A stretch of 64,000 nt of DNA from an uncultured Ureaplasma sp. (GCA_947039515.1 CAMQYY010000004.1:20207-84206), one strand, 5' to 3'. Positions 10,583 through 23,010 are shown, counted from the first letter of the stretch. Notes: generated from the sequence alone by a model not told the origin. Numbers and translations are program-made.

Positions 10583-10617
10583 TTAGAAAAATAAAAAGTA
10601 TTTATTCTAAATTGTAA
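10583..10617 (+). repeat. 35-bp direct repeat, copy 2
   Basis: Exact copy of the last 35 bases of whiA, here outside any gene and 26 bp before the serS ATG. Without the insert and one copy, whiA and serS would be about 72 bp apart, which looks like the ancestral arrangement. Confidence 0.95.
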
Positions 10618-10643
10618 TATAATCCAATTAGGAGATTTTTAAA

Positions 10644-11921
<1,278 letters not shown>

Positions 11922-11955
11922 AAATTGTGTTAAAATGAAAATAGGAGAATAAAAA

Positions 11956-12372
11956 TTGTTTAAATTAATATCTAAATTATCTAAATGAGCTTTAATGTTA
12001 ATTGGAATTGCAATAGTTTTAGCATTCTTTGCTCTTTCTATTGTTGGAGTAATGGATAATGCTGGTACTATTGCATTTATTGATAGTTTAATGTTTCCGA
12101 TTGAAACACCCCCAGTTGAACCAATAGCAATATTACCTGTAATAGATGGTCCTGATTTATGAAATCAATTAGTTGGTCATTTTCGTTGATTACTTACTGA
12201 CCCTCAAAATATAACATTTGTAACTTCTATGAGTATAGTTGTTGGGATAATATTTATAATTGCACCTATAGCATATAGACTAAATTATAAAAGAGATATG
12301 AAAAAAATTCATGCTTTGATTGGTAGATCAAATACAGCTGTTAGTAAAGTTGTTAGATCTTCAAAATTATAA
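11956..12372 (+). CDS. small two-helix membrane protein
   Basis: A 138-residue protein missed by the ORF track because it starts with TTG and contains TGA-Trp codons. AGGAG lies 8 nt upstream of the TTG at 11956. A hydrophobic helix spans residues about 13-38 ('LIGIAIVLAFFALSIVGV') and a second about 88-107 ('MSIVVGIIFIIAPIAYRL'). Between them is a Pro-rich loop with 'PIETPPVEPIA', and a short basic tail follows. It lies 34 nt after serS and ends before a clear terminator. Function unknown. Confidence 0.7.
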
Positions 12373-12390
12373 ATTCATTTAGATAAAATA

Positions 12391-12422
12391 AAAAAACTCC
12401 CTATAACTAGGAAGTTTTTTTT
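12391..12422. terminator. bidirectional intrinsic terminator
   Basis: Stem AAAACTCCCTA / TAGGAAGTTTT (one mismatch), loop TAAC, T-run on the plus strand and A-run giving a T-run on the minus strand. It lies between the convergent small membrane gene and yebC and can serve both. Confidence 0.85.
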
Positions 12423-12430
12423 ATATATAA

Positions 12431-13135
12431 TTAATTTTCATTATTTGAAACCATTCATTGAATATCGTCATCATCTTCACAATTAGAAATAAAACGTTCT
12501 CATTTTTCAGCATAACTACTACCAATATCAATATATGATTCAGGAATGTATTTTATTGAATGATCAATAATTTCAATTTGATTATTATCTAAAACAGTTT
12601 TTATATTATAAAAATCATTAGGTTTTGTATAAATAACAAAGTATTCTTCTTCATGAACTAAATCTAAAAATTCTGATTCAATAATAATATTCATTAGCTT
12701 GTCTTCATCATATTTATTAGCATCAATAATAAATTCACCCATTTCTTTGAATAAAATTTTAACACTATTAGGTTTTGCTAATTGTCCATTAATTTTTGAA
12801 AAATAACCTCTAATAGCACTAACAGCTCTTTGTTCATTATCTGTTAGAACTTTAATTAAGATAGCAACTCCATTAGGTCCATATCCTTCATAAAAAAGTT
12901 CTTTAAAATTAGTTTTATCAGTACTAGCACCTTTGATATTTTTATCAATTGATTCACGACTTAAATTATTACTTAGTCCTCTAATAATAGCGGCTTTTAA
13001 TCTTGGATTAGCTTCTGGATTAACACCTCCAACTTTTGCAGCTGCTTTAATTTCTTTAGCACACTTCATTCATATCTTTGCTTGATGTTGTTGTTTTTTA
13101 TTAATTCCAGATGCTATTAAATGTTTTCTTGGCAT
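12431..13135 (-). CDS. yebC: YebC/PmpR family protein
   Basis: A 234-residue protein of the YebC family, recently linked to translation and earlier to transcription control. The N-terminus 'MPRKHLIASGINKKQQHQAK' replaces the usual MAGHSKWANIKHRK, followed by 'EIKAAAKVGGVNPEANPRLK' and 'KELFYEGYGPNGVAILIK', then 'RGYFSKINGQLAKPNSVKILF'. The track ORF stops at a TGA-Trp near the C-terminus; the real end is an acidic tail 'EDDDDIQWMVSNNEN'. Followed by a bidirectional terminator. Confidence 0.93.
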
Positions 13136-13157
13136 TGTTATTTATTTACTTTTCTAT

Positions 13158-15825
<2,668 letters not shown>

Positions 15826-15833
<8 letters not shown>

Positions 15834-16434
15834 TTAGGATAACCTCTTCTTTTTTATTAAACATTTTTCTAATTATTATAATATCACTAGGAAAAACTAT
15901 AAATATTAAAAGTAATGGTATTAAAATTGTAAATAATATTCCAGATCAATTTAAAGAAAGGTTAATTATTTTTATTCCACTAATTTCTGATATTGAATAA
16001 TTATAAATATTGTTAAGTTTTTTCATTACAGATGAAATTTCACTTGAAAATGTTGGTGTCATAAAACTAAAAGATGAAATAATAATAAAACAAATAAAAT
16101 TAATTAAAAACATCTTCAAATAATTAATCTTAATAAATCGATCTTTTTCATAGAAATAATTAATGACAAAAATTAAACTAAAGAGTATTACAAAAACAAA
16201 TATCACAATTGCAAATGAATTTATTTCTCAATAAAAGATATTATCTTGAGTAATTTTTGAAATAAACATCCCAATTTGAATTGAATCAAAATTCATAGCA
16301 AATGGTTGACTAGTTGGTAATACTAATAATAAAAACATAAAAAAATTAGTTAGAGAAAAAAAGATTATTGAAAAAATCATTAATAATCTAAAAATGTGAA
16401 ATGTTTTGATATCTCTTAAATTAATTTTAATCAT
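15826..16434 (-). CDS. four-helix membrane protein upstream of ileS
   Basis: A 202-residue hydrophobic protein with about four membrane helices (residues about 15-40, 72-97, 108-128 and 163-185). Its place beside ileS is where lspA often lies, but I find no LspA signature: the conserved Asn and paired catalytic Asp residues are missing. The loop between helices 1 and 2 is about 35 residues long. It overlaps ileS by 8 nt, so the two are co-translated. Function unknown. Confidence 0.65.
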
Positions 16435-16475
16435 ATTAATATATTATATAACAATTATAATAATTAAAATAATAG

Positions 16476-16503
16476 AAAAAAAATAGCATTGATTAGAATG
16501 CTA
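16476..16503 (-). terminator. intrinsic terminator after rpmA
   Basis: On the minus strand the stem TAGCATT/AATGCTA with loop CTAATC is followed by eight Ts. It closes the rplU-prp-rpmA operon. Confidence 0.85.
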
Positions 16504-16509
16504 ATTAAA

Positions 16510-16812
16510 TTATTTTTCTATTGCAATAACAGAAACTTTTGTTTTTTGATTATGAAATTTTGTGTATTTAACAATACCTTCAATTTTAGCAAATAAAGTG
16601 TGATCTTTTCCTTGACCAACATTTTTACCTGGATAAATTCTATTACCTCTTTGACGATAAATAATGTTACCAGGAATTGCTTTTTGTCCATCAGCTAATT
16701 TAGCGCCTAAAAATTTAGGATTCGAATCTCTACCATTTTTAGTTGAACCAGTCCCTTTTTTAGAAGCAAATAATTGCAAATCCGTTTTATTTCATATTTT
16801 GTTATTATTCAT
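16510..16812 (-). CDS. rpmA: 50S ribosomal protein L27 with cleavable N-terminus
   Basis: A 100-residue protein; the track misses the first 11 residues because of a TGA-Trp. The body '[20 protein letters not shown]' is classic L27, which reaches the peptidyl-transferase centre. The true start (16812) adds '[16 protein letters not shown]' before SKKG. This matches the Firmicutes-type prepeptide cleaved by the Prp protease just before Ser, and prp is the adjacent gene, one base upstream. Confidence 0.96.
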
Positions 16813-16813
16813 T

Positions 16814-17113
16814 TTAAAGTACTTCCTCACGTTTATCTATAATTTCAATATGCTTTTTATATTCACTATGGTAAATAGCATTTAATTGAATTCATAATAA
16901 CTCTAATTTATATATATAATCATCATTAATATTTGTGACTATTAACTTAATTAATCCTTCTTTTTTTTCTAAAAAAATATCATTTTTAATAAATCAATTT
17001 AAAGAACCTTCTACAATTGCACTTATTCCGGCACAAACAATATCATTTTGTTCTTTATAATTAGCATGACCTAAAATATTAAAAGCATTTTTGTAAAAAA
17101 TTATTTTAATCAT
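16814..17113 (-). CDS. prp: L27-processing cysteine protease Prp (YsxB)
   Basis: A 99-residue protein missed by the ORF track. It has the two signatures of Prp: 'ILGHANYKEQND' with the catalytic His and 'DIVCAGISAIVEG' with the catalytic Cys. Prp removes the N-terminal extension of ribosomal protein L27, an essential step in Firmicutes. It sits between rplU and rpmA, the standard location, separated by 2 nt and 1 nt. The stop, a single A and the rpmA ATG make TAAAATG. Confidence 0.92.
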
Positions 17114-17115
17114 AA

Positions 17116-17415
17116 TTATTCTTTAATTTTTTTAATTAATAATTTTGTATAAGGTTGTCTATGACCTTGTCTTTTCATATGATGTTTTTTAGATTGAAAT
17201 TTAATAATTCTAATTTTTTTCTGTTTTCCATGATTTTCAACAATTGCTTTAACTGTTGCATCTTTTAAATATGGTGTACCAACTTTTGTATCAATCATCA
17301 TAATTTCTTTAAAAACGATTTCAGAACCTATCTCATTTTTTAGTTTTTCAACATAAATAGTATCACCTTCTGATACTTTATATTGTTTACCACCTGTTTG
17401 GAATATAGCAAACAT
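17116..17415 (-). CDS. rplU: 50S ribosomal protein L21
   Basis: A 99-residue protein of normal length with 'MFAIFQTGGKQYKVSEGDTI' at the start and the basic 23S-binding tail 'KIRIIKFQSKKHHMKRQGHR'. It is the first gene of the rplU-prp-rpmA operon. SD AGGAG lies 7 nt before the ATG, inside a structured leader. Confidence 0.97.
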   Translation of the reverse strand: MFAIFQTGGKQYKVSEGDTIYVEKLKNEIGSEIVFKEIMMIDTKVGTPYLKDATVKAIVENHGKQKKIRIIKFQSKKHHMKRQGHRQPYTKLLIKKIKE

Positions 17416-17530
17416 TTTTTCTCCTATTAGAACTTAGACTCGCTAATATTGGGGTTTATCTTTCAAAACACTTAAACCAAATATTTTATGCGGTTGAAGC
17501 AGGATATTTTTAATAAGCACTGCTAATATA
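17416..17530 (-). promoter_or_regulatory. candidate L21 leader RNA element
   Basis: The roughly 110 bases before rplU are markedly less AT-rich than the surrounding spacers and hold blocks such as GCAGTGCTTATTAAAAATAT, CCTGCTTCAACCGCAT and CCCCAATATTAGCGAGTCTAA. Such a block before rplU matches the position of the Firmicutes L21 leader, thought to bind L21 for feedback control. I have not folded it against the Rfam model. Confidence 0.5.
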
Positions 17531-17569
17531 TTTTAGCATAAAATAGCAAAAATCTATCTATATTATAAA

Positions 17570-17604
17570 AAGTAATATTTTTAAAAAAATTAAAAATATT
17601 ACTT
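17570..17604 (-). terminator. intrinsic terminator after the DDAH-like gene
   Basis: Minus strand: AAGTAATATTTTTAA, a T-rich loop, the matching arm TTAAAAATATTACTT, then more Ts. It separates the hydrolase gene from the rplU leader. Confidence 0.75.
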
Positions 17605-17614
17605 AATATAATTC

Positions 17615-18463
17615 TTATTTACAACAAGAACATTCTGGAGCTTTAAATCTTAGTGATGTACAAGATAAACCACCATCAACTTTAGCAATTTCGCTAGTAG
17701 CACATTTATGGAAAGTATAATCTCCTCCATCTGGTCCTTTACCTTTAAGTTCAGTTTTAAGTTGATCATAAACTTCAGGAAATTCAGCTGGGACAATAAT
17801 ATGTTCATTAATTCAAATACTATTTGTAGCATAAGCTGATTTTTTTGGCACAATTATTTTATTAAATGAATCAAAAACATTATTTTTAACACTTATTAAA
17901 TAATCATTGAATGTTTCTTCAATCAATAAATTATTATGTTCTAAATATGATACGCTACTTTTTAAATGAAGACCAGCATCAATTTTAACACCAATAACTT
18001 TATAACCATATGGTTCATAAATTTTTGTTAATTGATCAATACCTTCTTGATTAGTTCTTGAAGTAATACCTACATAAAAAGTATCATCAACCATCATAAC
18101 ATCGCCAGCATCCATTGTTCCTGGTCCTTGAATATAATGAATTTTTTCAATTGGGTAAAATTGAGCTACATGAGCTGCCATTTCAGTTTTTTCACCTTGT
18201 CTGGTTGGATGTCCTGGATTAGTAATAACAGCACATTTATCAGCTAATAAAGCTGCATCTTCAACAAAAGTTGAATCAGGGTAAAATTCATCTGGTTCAA
18301 TAACATAAGTTTTCATTCCAATTTTTTCTAATAATTTAATGTAATCAGCATGTTGTGTTTTTGCTAAATCAATAATAATTCCTGAAGGTTTTCCTTCCAT
18401 ATTTTGACCATTAACTAAATTGTTGCATGATTTTCTTGAAATAGTATTTGTAAATTTGTTCAT
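17615..18463 (-). CDS. dimethylarginine dimethylaminohydrolase (DDAH)-like guanidine hydrolase
   Basis: A 282-residue protein; a TGA-Trp at 17813 splits the track ORF. Family marks are 'DSTFVEDAALL', 'GPGTMDAGDVMMV', 'GITSRTNQEGI', the catalytic His in 'GLHLKSSVSYL' and the catalytic Cys in 'KVDGGLSCTSLRF'. DDAH hydrolyses methylated arginine to citrulline and methylamine. It is much shorter than arginine deiminase (about 400 residues) and lacks the deiminase-specific helical domain. The C-terminus 'PECSCCK' adds three Cys, which is odd. It stands alone, with no otc/carbamate-kinase neighbours. It could act on another guanidine, so the substrate is inferred. Confidence 0.82.
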
Positions 18464-18534
18464 AATTATCCTTAAAGTATCCTACACTTTAATATTACTC
18501 TTATTTCATAGAAAAAATAAAATAATTTATATAC

Positions 18535-18563
18535 AAAAAAAGCACATAAAATGTACTTTTTTT
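18535..18563 (-). terminator. terminator of the tRNA cluster
   Basis: AAAAAAAGCACAT / ATGTACTTTTTTT with a 3-base loop and one mismatch, lying 50 nt after the 3' end of tRNA-Gly. Confidence 0.65.
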
Positions 18564-18612
18564 ATTTATATAAAATTAAAATTCTTATTTATATTAATTT
18601 GAAAATTAAATT

Positions 18613-18687
18613 TGGAGCAGGTGATGGGAATCGAACCCACACTAATAGCTTGGAAGGCTATAGTTCTACCATTGAACTACACCTGCT
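18613..18687 (-). tRNA. tRNA-Gly (UCC)
   Basis: Cloverleaf AGCAGGT...ACCTGCT with loop CTTCCAA, so the anticodon is TCC; CCA is encoded. It is the last gene of a five-tRNA cluster transcribed leftwards in the order Tyr, Gln, Lys, Leu, Gly. Confidence 0.96.
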
Positions 18688-18691
18688 TAAA

Positions 18692-18778
18692 TGGTGCTGG
18701 AAGAGGGACTTGAACCCTCACGTCCTTACAGACACAGGATTTTAAGTCCTGTGCGTCTACCATTCCGCCACTCCAGCA
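18692..18778 (-). tRNA. tRNA-Leu (UAA)
   Basis: Long variable arm (TGTCTGTAAGGACG), anticodon stem ACAGGA/TCCTGT around CTTAAAA, anticodon TAA, encoded CCA. It lies 4 nt before tRNA-Gly. Confidence 0.96.
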
Positions 18779-18781
18779 ATT

Positions 18782-18799
18782 TTTCTCCAAAAGGAGAAA
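18782..18799. other. short hairpin between tRNA-Lys and tRNA-Leu
   Basis: TTTCTCC-AAAA-GGAGAAA forms a perfect 7-bp stem in the spacer. It may guide tRNA processing or act as a weak terminator. Confidence 0.4.
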
Positions 18800-18811
18800 T
18801 TATATATAAAT

Positions 18812-18886
18812 TGGTGCCCCACGAAGGAATTGAACCTTCGACCCCTTCATTAAAAGTGAAATGCTCTACCTCTGAGCTAGTGGGGC
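18812..18886 (-). tRNA. tRNA-Lys (UUU)
   Basis: Acceptor GCCCCAC/GTGGGGC, D-loop AGCTCAGAGGTAGAGC, anticodon loop CTTTTAA with anticodon TTT, T-loop GTTCAAT, encoded CCA. Confidence 0.96.
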
Positions 18887-18929
18887 AAAAATATTAATAA
18901 AAGAAATAATATTCTTCATTAATTAAAAA

Positions 18930-19004
18930 TGGCTGGCCTGGGAGGAATCGAACCTACGCGTGGAAGAATCAAAATCTTCTGCCTTACCGCTTGGCTACAG
19001 GCCA
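18930..19004 (-). tRNA. tRNA-Gln (UUG)
   Basis: Acceptor TGGCCTG/CAGGCCA, anticodon stem GAAGA/TCTTC around TTTTGAT, anticodon TTG, T-loop GTTCGAT, encoded CCA after discriminator G. Confidence 0.95.
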
Positions 19005-19010
19005 ATAAAA

Positions 19011-19094
19011 TGGTGGACAGAGACGGATTCGAACCATCGAAACTTTCGTGGCTGAGTTACAGTCAGCTGCGTTTGGCCACTTCGCTATCTGTCC
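19011..19094 (-). tRNA. tRNA-Tyr (GUA)
   Basis: Acceptor GGACAGA/TCTGTCC, long variable arm, anticodon stem GCTGA/TCAGC around CTGTAAC, anticodon GTA, encoded CCA. First tRNA of the cluster. Confidence 0.96.
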
Positions 19095-19099
19095 ATTTA

Positions 19100-19126
19100 A
19101 AAAGGTATTGTATAAATATACCTTTT
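19100..19126 (-). terminator. hairpin between greA and the tRNA cluster
   Basis: AAAAGGTAT / ATACCTTTT with a 9-base loop; on the minus strand it runs into TTTTTAAAT just before tRNA-Tyr. A second inverted repeat, AAATGCAAT/ATTGCATTT, lies at about 19153-19173 nearer greA. Either could terminate greA. Confidence 0.6.
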
Positions 19127-19184
19127 ATTATTGTATTACAATTAACAGTAAAATGCAATAATAATTGCATTTAAAAAAATTAAT

Positions 19185-19652
19185 TTAAGAAATTGACAAA
19201 ATTTCTAATTTATAAGGCTTTTCAATTGATTTTACTTCCACAATATCACCTTTTTTCTTTTTAAGAACACTAATAGCTAAGGGACAGTCAATTGAAATAT
19301 AATTTTTGTCAAGATCTATTTCTAATGAACCAACTATTTTATAAGTTATTTCTTCTTTTTCTTGAAAATCAAAAACTGTAATTGTGTTATTAATTGAAAC
19401 AACATCTTTTTCATCTTCAATGCTATCAGTAAGAATATGATTATCAATAATTTCTTGAATTTCATTTATTCTGCTTTGAATAGCAACTTGTTTTTCTTTA
19501 GCAGCGGTATAATCAGCATTTTCAGAAAGATCCCCTTGTTCTCTTGCTTCTTGAAGCTCTATTAAAACTTTTGGTCTATCTTCGCTAATTAAAGTATCTA
19601 TTTCTATTTTATACTTTTCAAGGGCTATTTTTGAAATATAATTTTTATTCAT
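19185..19652 (-). CDS. greA: transcription elongation factor GreA
   Basis: A 155-residue protein, normal length. The N-terminal coiled coil carries 'EQGDLSENADYTAAKEKQ', whose acidic tip enters the RNA polymerase secondary channel to trigger cleavage of backtracked RNA. The C-terminal FKBP-like domain has 'YKIVGSLEIDLDKNYISIDCPLA'. SD GGAGAA lies before the ATG. Confidence 0.97.
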   Translation of the reverse strand: MNKNYISKIALEKYKIEIDTLISEDRPKVLIELQEAREQGDLSENADYTAAKEKQVAIQSRINEIQEIIDNHILTDSIEDEKDVVSINNTITVFDFQEKEEITYKIVGSLEIDLDKNYISIDCPLAISVLKKKKGDIVEVKSIEKPYKLEILSIS

Positions 19653-19695
19653 ATTTTCTCCTATTTCTTTTATATTATAATGATATTTTATTAAA

Positions 19696-21063
19696 TTAAT
19701 TAATAACTCTTAATCCACCATCAAAATCATCGATAATAGTTGTTGATATTAAAGCTTCATCATCAATTTTTCTAATCTCGCTAATTATTTTAGAAAGTTC
19801 TATATAATTACAGATTATTTCAATATTTTGCTTTTTTAATAAAGAATAACCACCAATAGTATTATTAATAGTTAAAGAATAATGGTAATTACCATCAATA
19901 AAATGATTTCTAATACTTAAAATATTTTCTTTATTTGTATATACTTGGATTTTGATTTTTTTATGTTTTGGAAAAATAGTATCTATTATTACAGAACTAA
20001 TTATTGTTGTAGCTAATGAAATTATTAAATTTGGTGAAAAGAATAAACTCACAGCATGAGCATTTTTGGAATTAGCTAAAAATTCTTCAATTCCAGGAGT
20101 TGTGATAATTGGAATAAAAATACCAATTGTTGTTGAAAGCATTAAGAATGTAATATTAAAATAAATTAATGTTTTTCCAATCTCTTTATTTTTCTTTTTT
20201 GAAAAATAAAGAGAAACAATATCAGTTCCACCAGTTGATCCATTTAATATATATAAAATTGAAATAGGAAATCCAATTAACATTATAGAAAAAATAGAAT
20301 ACATTGTTAAACTAACTACTTTAGCAACATCATTAGGTTCTCATGTTAAAAATGTTAATCCTTTGTCCTTAAGCTCACTAAATGGTGGAACTATTGATTG
20401 GACTTGACCAAAAATAAAAATATTATCTATTCCTGGAATAAAACTTAAAGCTAAACCAAATAATTGGGTTCAAAGAATATAAATAATCGTAATAATAGCA
20501 AATTGTTTTGAAATCTTCTTATAAGCAAAAATAACAAGTGGGATATTGATAACTGCTGTTAATCCCCAAAACAAAACATTAAAGACGGCATCAGCAGTGG
20601 TGGGATTTACACCTGAATCTAGTAATGAATTATTAACAAGTCTTGCAATACCTTGTAAAACACCACTAATTCCAGCTGAAAATAATCCAGAATTTTTAAT
20701 AAAGAAAATAGTGGCAACACTTACAAATGTAGCAAGTAAAATTGTTAGAAAAATTTTTCTAAAACGATATTCTTCATTGTAAAGAACAGAAAATTTTAAC
20801 ATCGAAGATTTGAATTTAACTAATTTTACTTCATGAGGATTATCTAAACTAACCAATCTCTGAGAAAAATTATTAATTGAATTTGCATGTTTCTTTTTTA
20901 AGGAATTTAGCTCATTTCTCAATTCTAAAATTTGAGCATCAATCTCTTCTTTTTCTATTTCTGTCTGGGATTTATTTCTTTTATTAAGTAAATCATCAAT
21001 TGAAATATTAATTTTCTTAATAAATTCAAAACTTTCTTTTTTACTTTTTTTATTTTCTTTCAT
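19696..21063 (-). CDS. YitT-family membrane protein with C-terminal DUF2179
   Basis: A 455-residue protein joined across TGA-Trp codons from two track ORFs. Residues about 1-100 form a charged coiled-coil head ('EIDAQILELRNELNSLKKK'), longer than in most YitT proteins. Then come about six membrane helices with 'GLFSAGISGVLQGIARL' and 'LNGSTGGTDIVSLYFSKKKN', typical of the YitT family, and a cytosolic DUF2179 domain near the end ('IRKIDDEALISTTIIDDFDG'). Transport function unproven. It is upstream of greA with a 44-nt gap. Confidence 0.85.
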
Positions 21064-21085
21064 AAAGGGATTTTAAAAAATATAT

Positions 21086-21460
21086 TTATTTTTTCTTTCT
21101 TTTATCTTCTTTAATTCTAGCTGATTTACCAGATCTCTCTCTCATATATGAAATATAAGATCTTCTAACTTTACCATATCTTTTAACTTCTATAGCTTCA
21201 ATTAATGGTGAATTGATTTGAAAATTTTCTTCAACTCAAACTCCACTAGATTCTTTTCTTACTAAGAAAGTTTCAGAAACTCCTGAACCTTTTCTTCTTA
21301 AAACAATACCTTCAAATTTTTGGATTCTAGTTTTATTATTTTCAATAATTCTTAAATGTACAACAACAGTATCACCTGAACTAAAATTAGGAATATCTTT
21401 TTTTAAATATTGTAATTCGACGTTTTTAATAATTTCGCCTCTATTTATTTTATTCATCAT
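21086..21460 (-). CDS. rplS: 50S ribosomal protein L19
   Basis: A 124-residue protein with '[20 protein letters not shown]', '[20 protein letters not shown]' and the basic end '[20 protein letters not shown]'. It is cut in the track by a TGA-Trp at 21236. Two consecutive ATGs start it; its first bases overlap the end of trmD by 11 nt, so expression is coupled. Confidence 0.97.
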
Positions 21461-22157
21461 TATTTTCTCTTTCTTTATTTTTATTAATAAATTTTAAATA
21501 TAAATCATTTCTTTTTAGTTTTGTTAATTCAATTCGTTCATTTTCTCTAAAATCTTTAATTTTTTGATGATTGCCTGATAAAAGAATTTCAGGAACAGAA
21601 TGATTTTCAAAAATTAAAGGTTTTGTATAAACTGAATGATCTAATAAATCATTTTCAAAAGATTCTGAAATTAAACTTTCAGATTTAATCACATTATCAA
21701 CTAATCTAGTAACTGCATCAATAATCACTAAAGAAGGTATTTCACCTCCTGTTAGGATAAAATCTCCAATAGAAATTTCATCATCAATATAATATTTTAT
21801 TCTAGCATCAAAACCTTCGTAATGACCTGATATTAAAATAATATGTTCATTTGTTTTAGCGATGTTTTTAGCAATTCTTTGATTAAATACTTTACCTGTC
21901 GGTGTTAATAGATAAACTTTAGAATTTTCTTTTTTATAAAACATAATTGCTTCAACGATTGGTTCTATACTTAAAACCATACCAGGGCCACCACCGAATG
22001 GTGTGTCATCTACACTTTTATGTTTTGATTTGGAAAAATTTCTAAAGTTAATAACCTCTATTTCAACCAATTTCTTTTCAATCGCTTTTTTCAAAATTGA
22101 AGAATTCAAAAAGGGTTCATATATTTTATCAAATAAAGTTAAAACAGTAATTTTCAT
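21450..22157 (-). CDS. trmD: tRNA (guanine-N1)-methyltransferase TrmD
   Basis: A 235-residue SPOUT enzyme that makes m1G37 and prevents frameshifting. 'DDTPFGGGPGMVLSIEPI', the knot motifs 'LLTPTGKVFNQ', 'LISGHYEGFDAR' and 'SIGDFILTGGEIPSL', and 'PEILLSGNHQKI' are all conserved. It lies between rpsP and rplS, the usual order, but rimM, which normally lies between rpsP and trmD, is missing here. Confidence 0.97.
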   Translation of the reverse strand: MKITVLTLFDKIYEPFLNSSILKKAIEKKLVEIEVINFRNFSKSKHKSVDDTPFGGGPGMVLSIEPIVEAIMFYKKENSKVYLLTPTGKVFNQRIAKNIAKTNEHIILISGHYEGFDARIKYYIDDEISIGDFILTGGEIPSLVIIDAVTRLVDNVIKSESLISESFENDLLDHSVYTKPLIFENHSVPEILLSGNHQKIKDFRENERIELTKLKRNDLYLKFINKNKERENNDE

Positions 22158-22162
22158 TTATA

Positions 22163-22840
22163 TTATTTAACTTTTATTTTACTTTTTATTTTTTCAATTT
22201 TAGTTACTTTAACTTTTTCTACTTTAGAAACTTCTTTTGTTTTAACTTTAGATGCCTTAGTATCTTTTGTTGATTCACCTTTTTCAACTTTAGTTGTTTT
22301 AGTAGTTTTTGGTGATTCAATTTTTTCAACTCTAGGTGCTTTAGCAACTTTTGCTGATTCACCTTTTTCAACTTTAGTTGTTTTAGTAACCTTTGGTGGT
22401 TCAATTTTTTCAACTCTAGTTATTTCAGGAACTTTTATTGTTTCTTTTTTAACATTTTCAGTTTTTTCAACTTTAACATTATCTGTTTTTGCAACTTTAG
22501 TTGTTTTAGTTTTATCAGCTTTAGGTTTAGTTTCTTTTTTAATCTTAACTACCTTTTCAATTTTAGGTTTATTAGCTATGTTATCATTTTTTGCTTTAAT
22601 ATATTCAGCTCAAATGCCTTCCTTACTAAATAAATTTTTAACAGTTTCTGTTGGAACAGCCCCATTTAATAAAAGTTTTAAAATAGATTCTCTATCGAAT
22701 TTTGAAACTTTTGAAATTGGGTCATAATGTCCTAATTGTTCAATAAATTTTCCATTAGCTTTTGATCTAGCATCTGCTGCTATTAATCTATAAAATGGTC
22801 TTTTATGTCTACCAATTCTTGTTAGTCTTAATTTTACCAA
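22163..22840 (-). CDS. rpsP: 30S ribosomal protein S16 with long repetitive basic tail
   Basis: The first about 85 residues are ordinary S16 ('VKLRLTRIGRHKRPFYRLIA', 'LGHYDPIS'). I place the start at TTG 22840: AAGGAGG lies just upstream and the product matches family starts; the track start at 22876 is spurious. After residue 77 a TGA-Trp opens an in-frame tail of nearly 150 residues, making 225 in all against the usual 80-90. The tail is Lys/Thr/Val/Glu-rich with two 28-residue near-repeats containing 'TTKVEKGES' and 'RVEKIE'. It probably extends from the ribosome surface; function unknown. Six bases separate it from trmD. Confidence 0.9.
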
Positions 22841-22879
22841 AATATCCTCCTTAATTAATCTATAAAATAATACCATAAA

Positions 22880-22921
22880 TTTTATTAGGTGTTAAGTAAA
22901 TTTACTTAACACCTAATAAAA
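22880..22921. repeat. 42-bp perfect palindrome upstream of rpsP
   Basis: TTTTATTAGGTGTTAAGTAAA is followed directly by its exact reverse complement, with no spacer. It lies 40 bp upstream of the rpsP start in the leader region. It lacks a following T-run on either strand, so a simple terminator role is not obvious. Confidence 0.9.
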
Positions 22922-23010
22922 AAATTTTCATTTTATTATTTAGGACATTAATAAATTATTTGTCATCTTTAGAATCGATATAAAAATTATGAAATATGTT
23001 AAAGATTTAT

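Noticed and set aside
10502-10643. T-box leaders before serS, thrS or ileS.
   Set aside because: Spacers are too short or AT-rich, without the T-box TGGNACC-like sequence.
17615-18463. Arginine deiminase (arcA).
   Set aside because: Too short by about 120 residues; the motifs match DDAH better.
18551-19174. Track ORFs such as 'GAGDGNRTHTN' and 'MVLEEGLEPSRPYRHR'.
   Set aside because: Classic antisense translations of tRNA genes; the cluster is fully explained by five tRNAs.
22219-22413. 64-residue Lys/Leu-rich ORF inside the rpsP tail.
   Set aside because: Other frame of the repetitive S16 tail; the S16 frame is open throughout.
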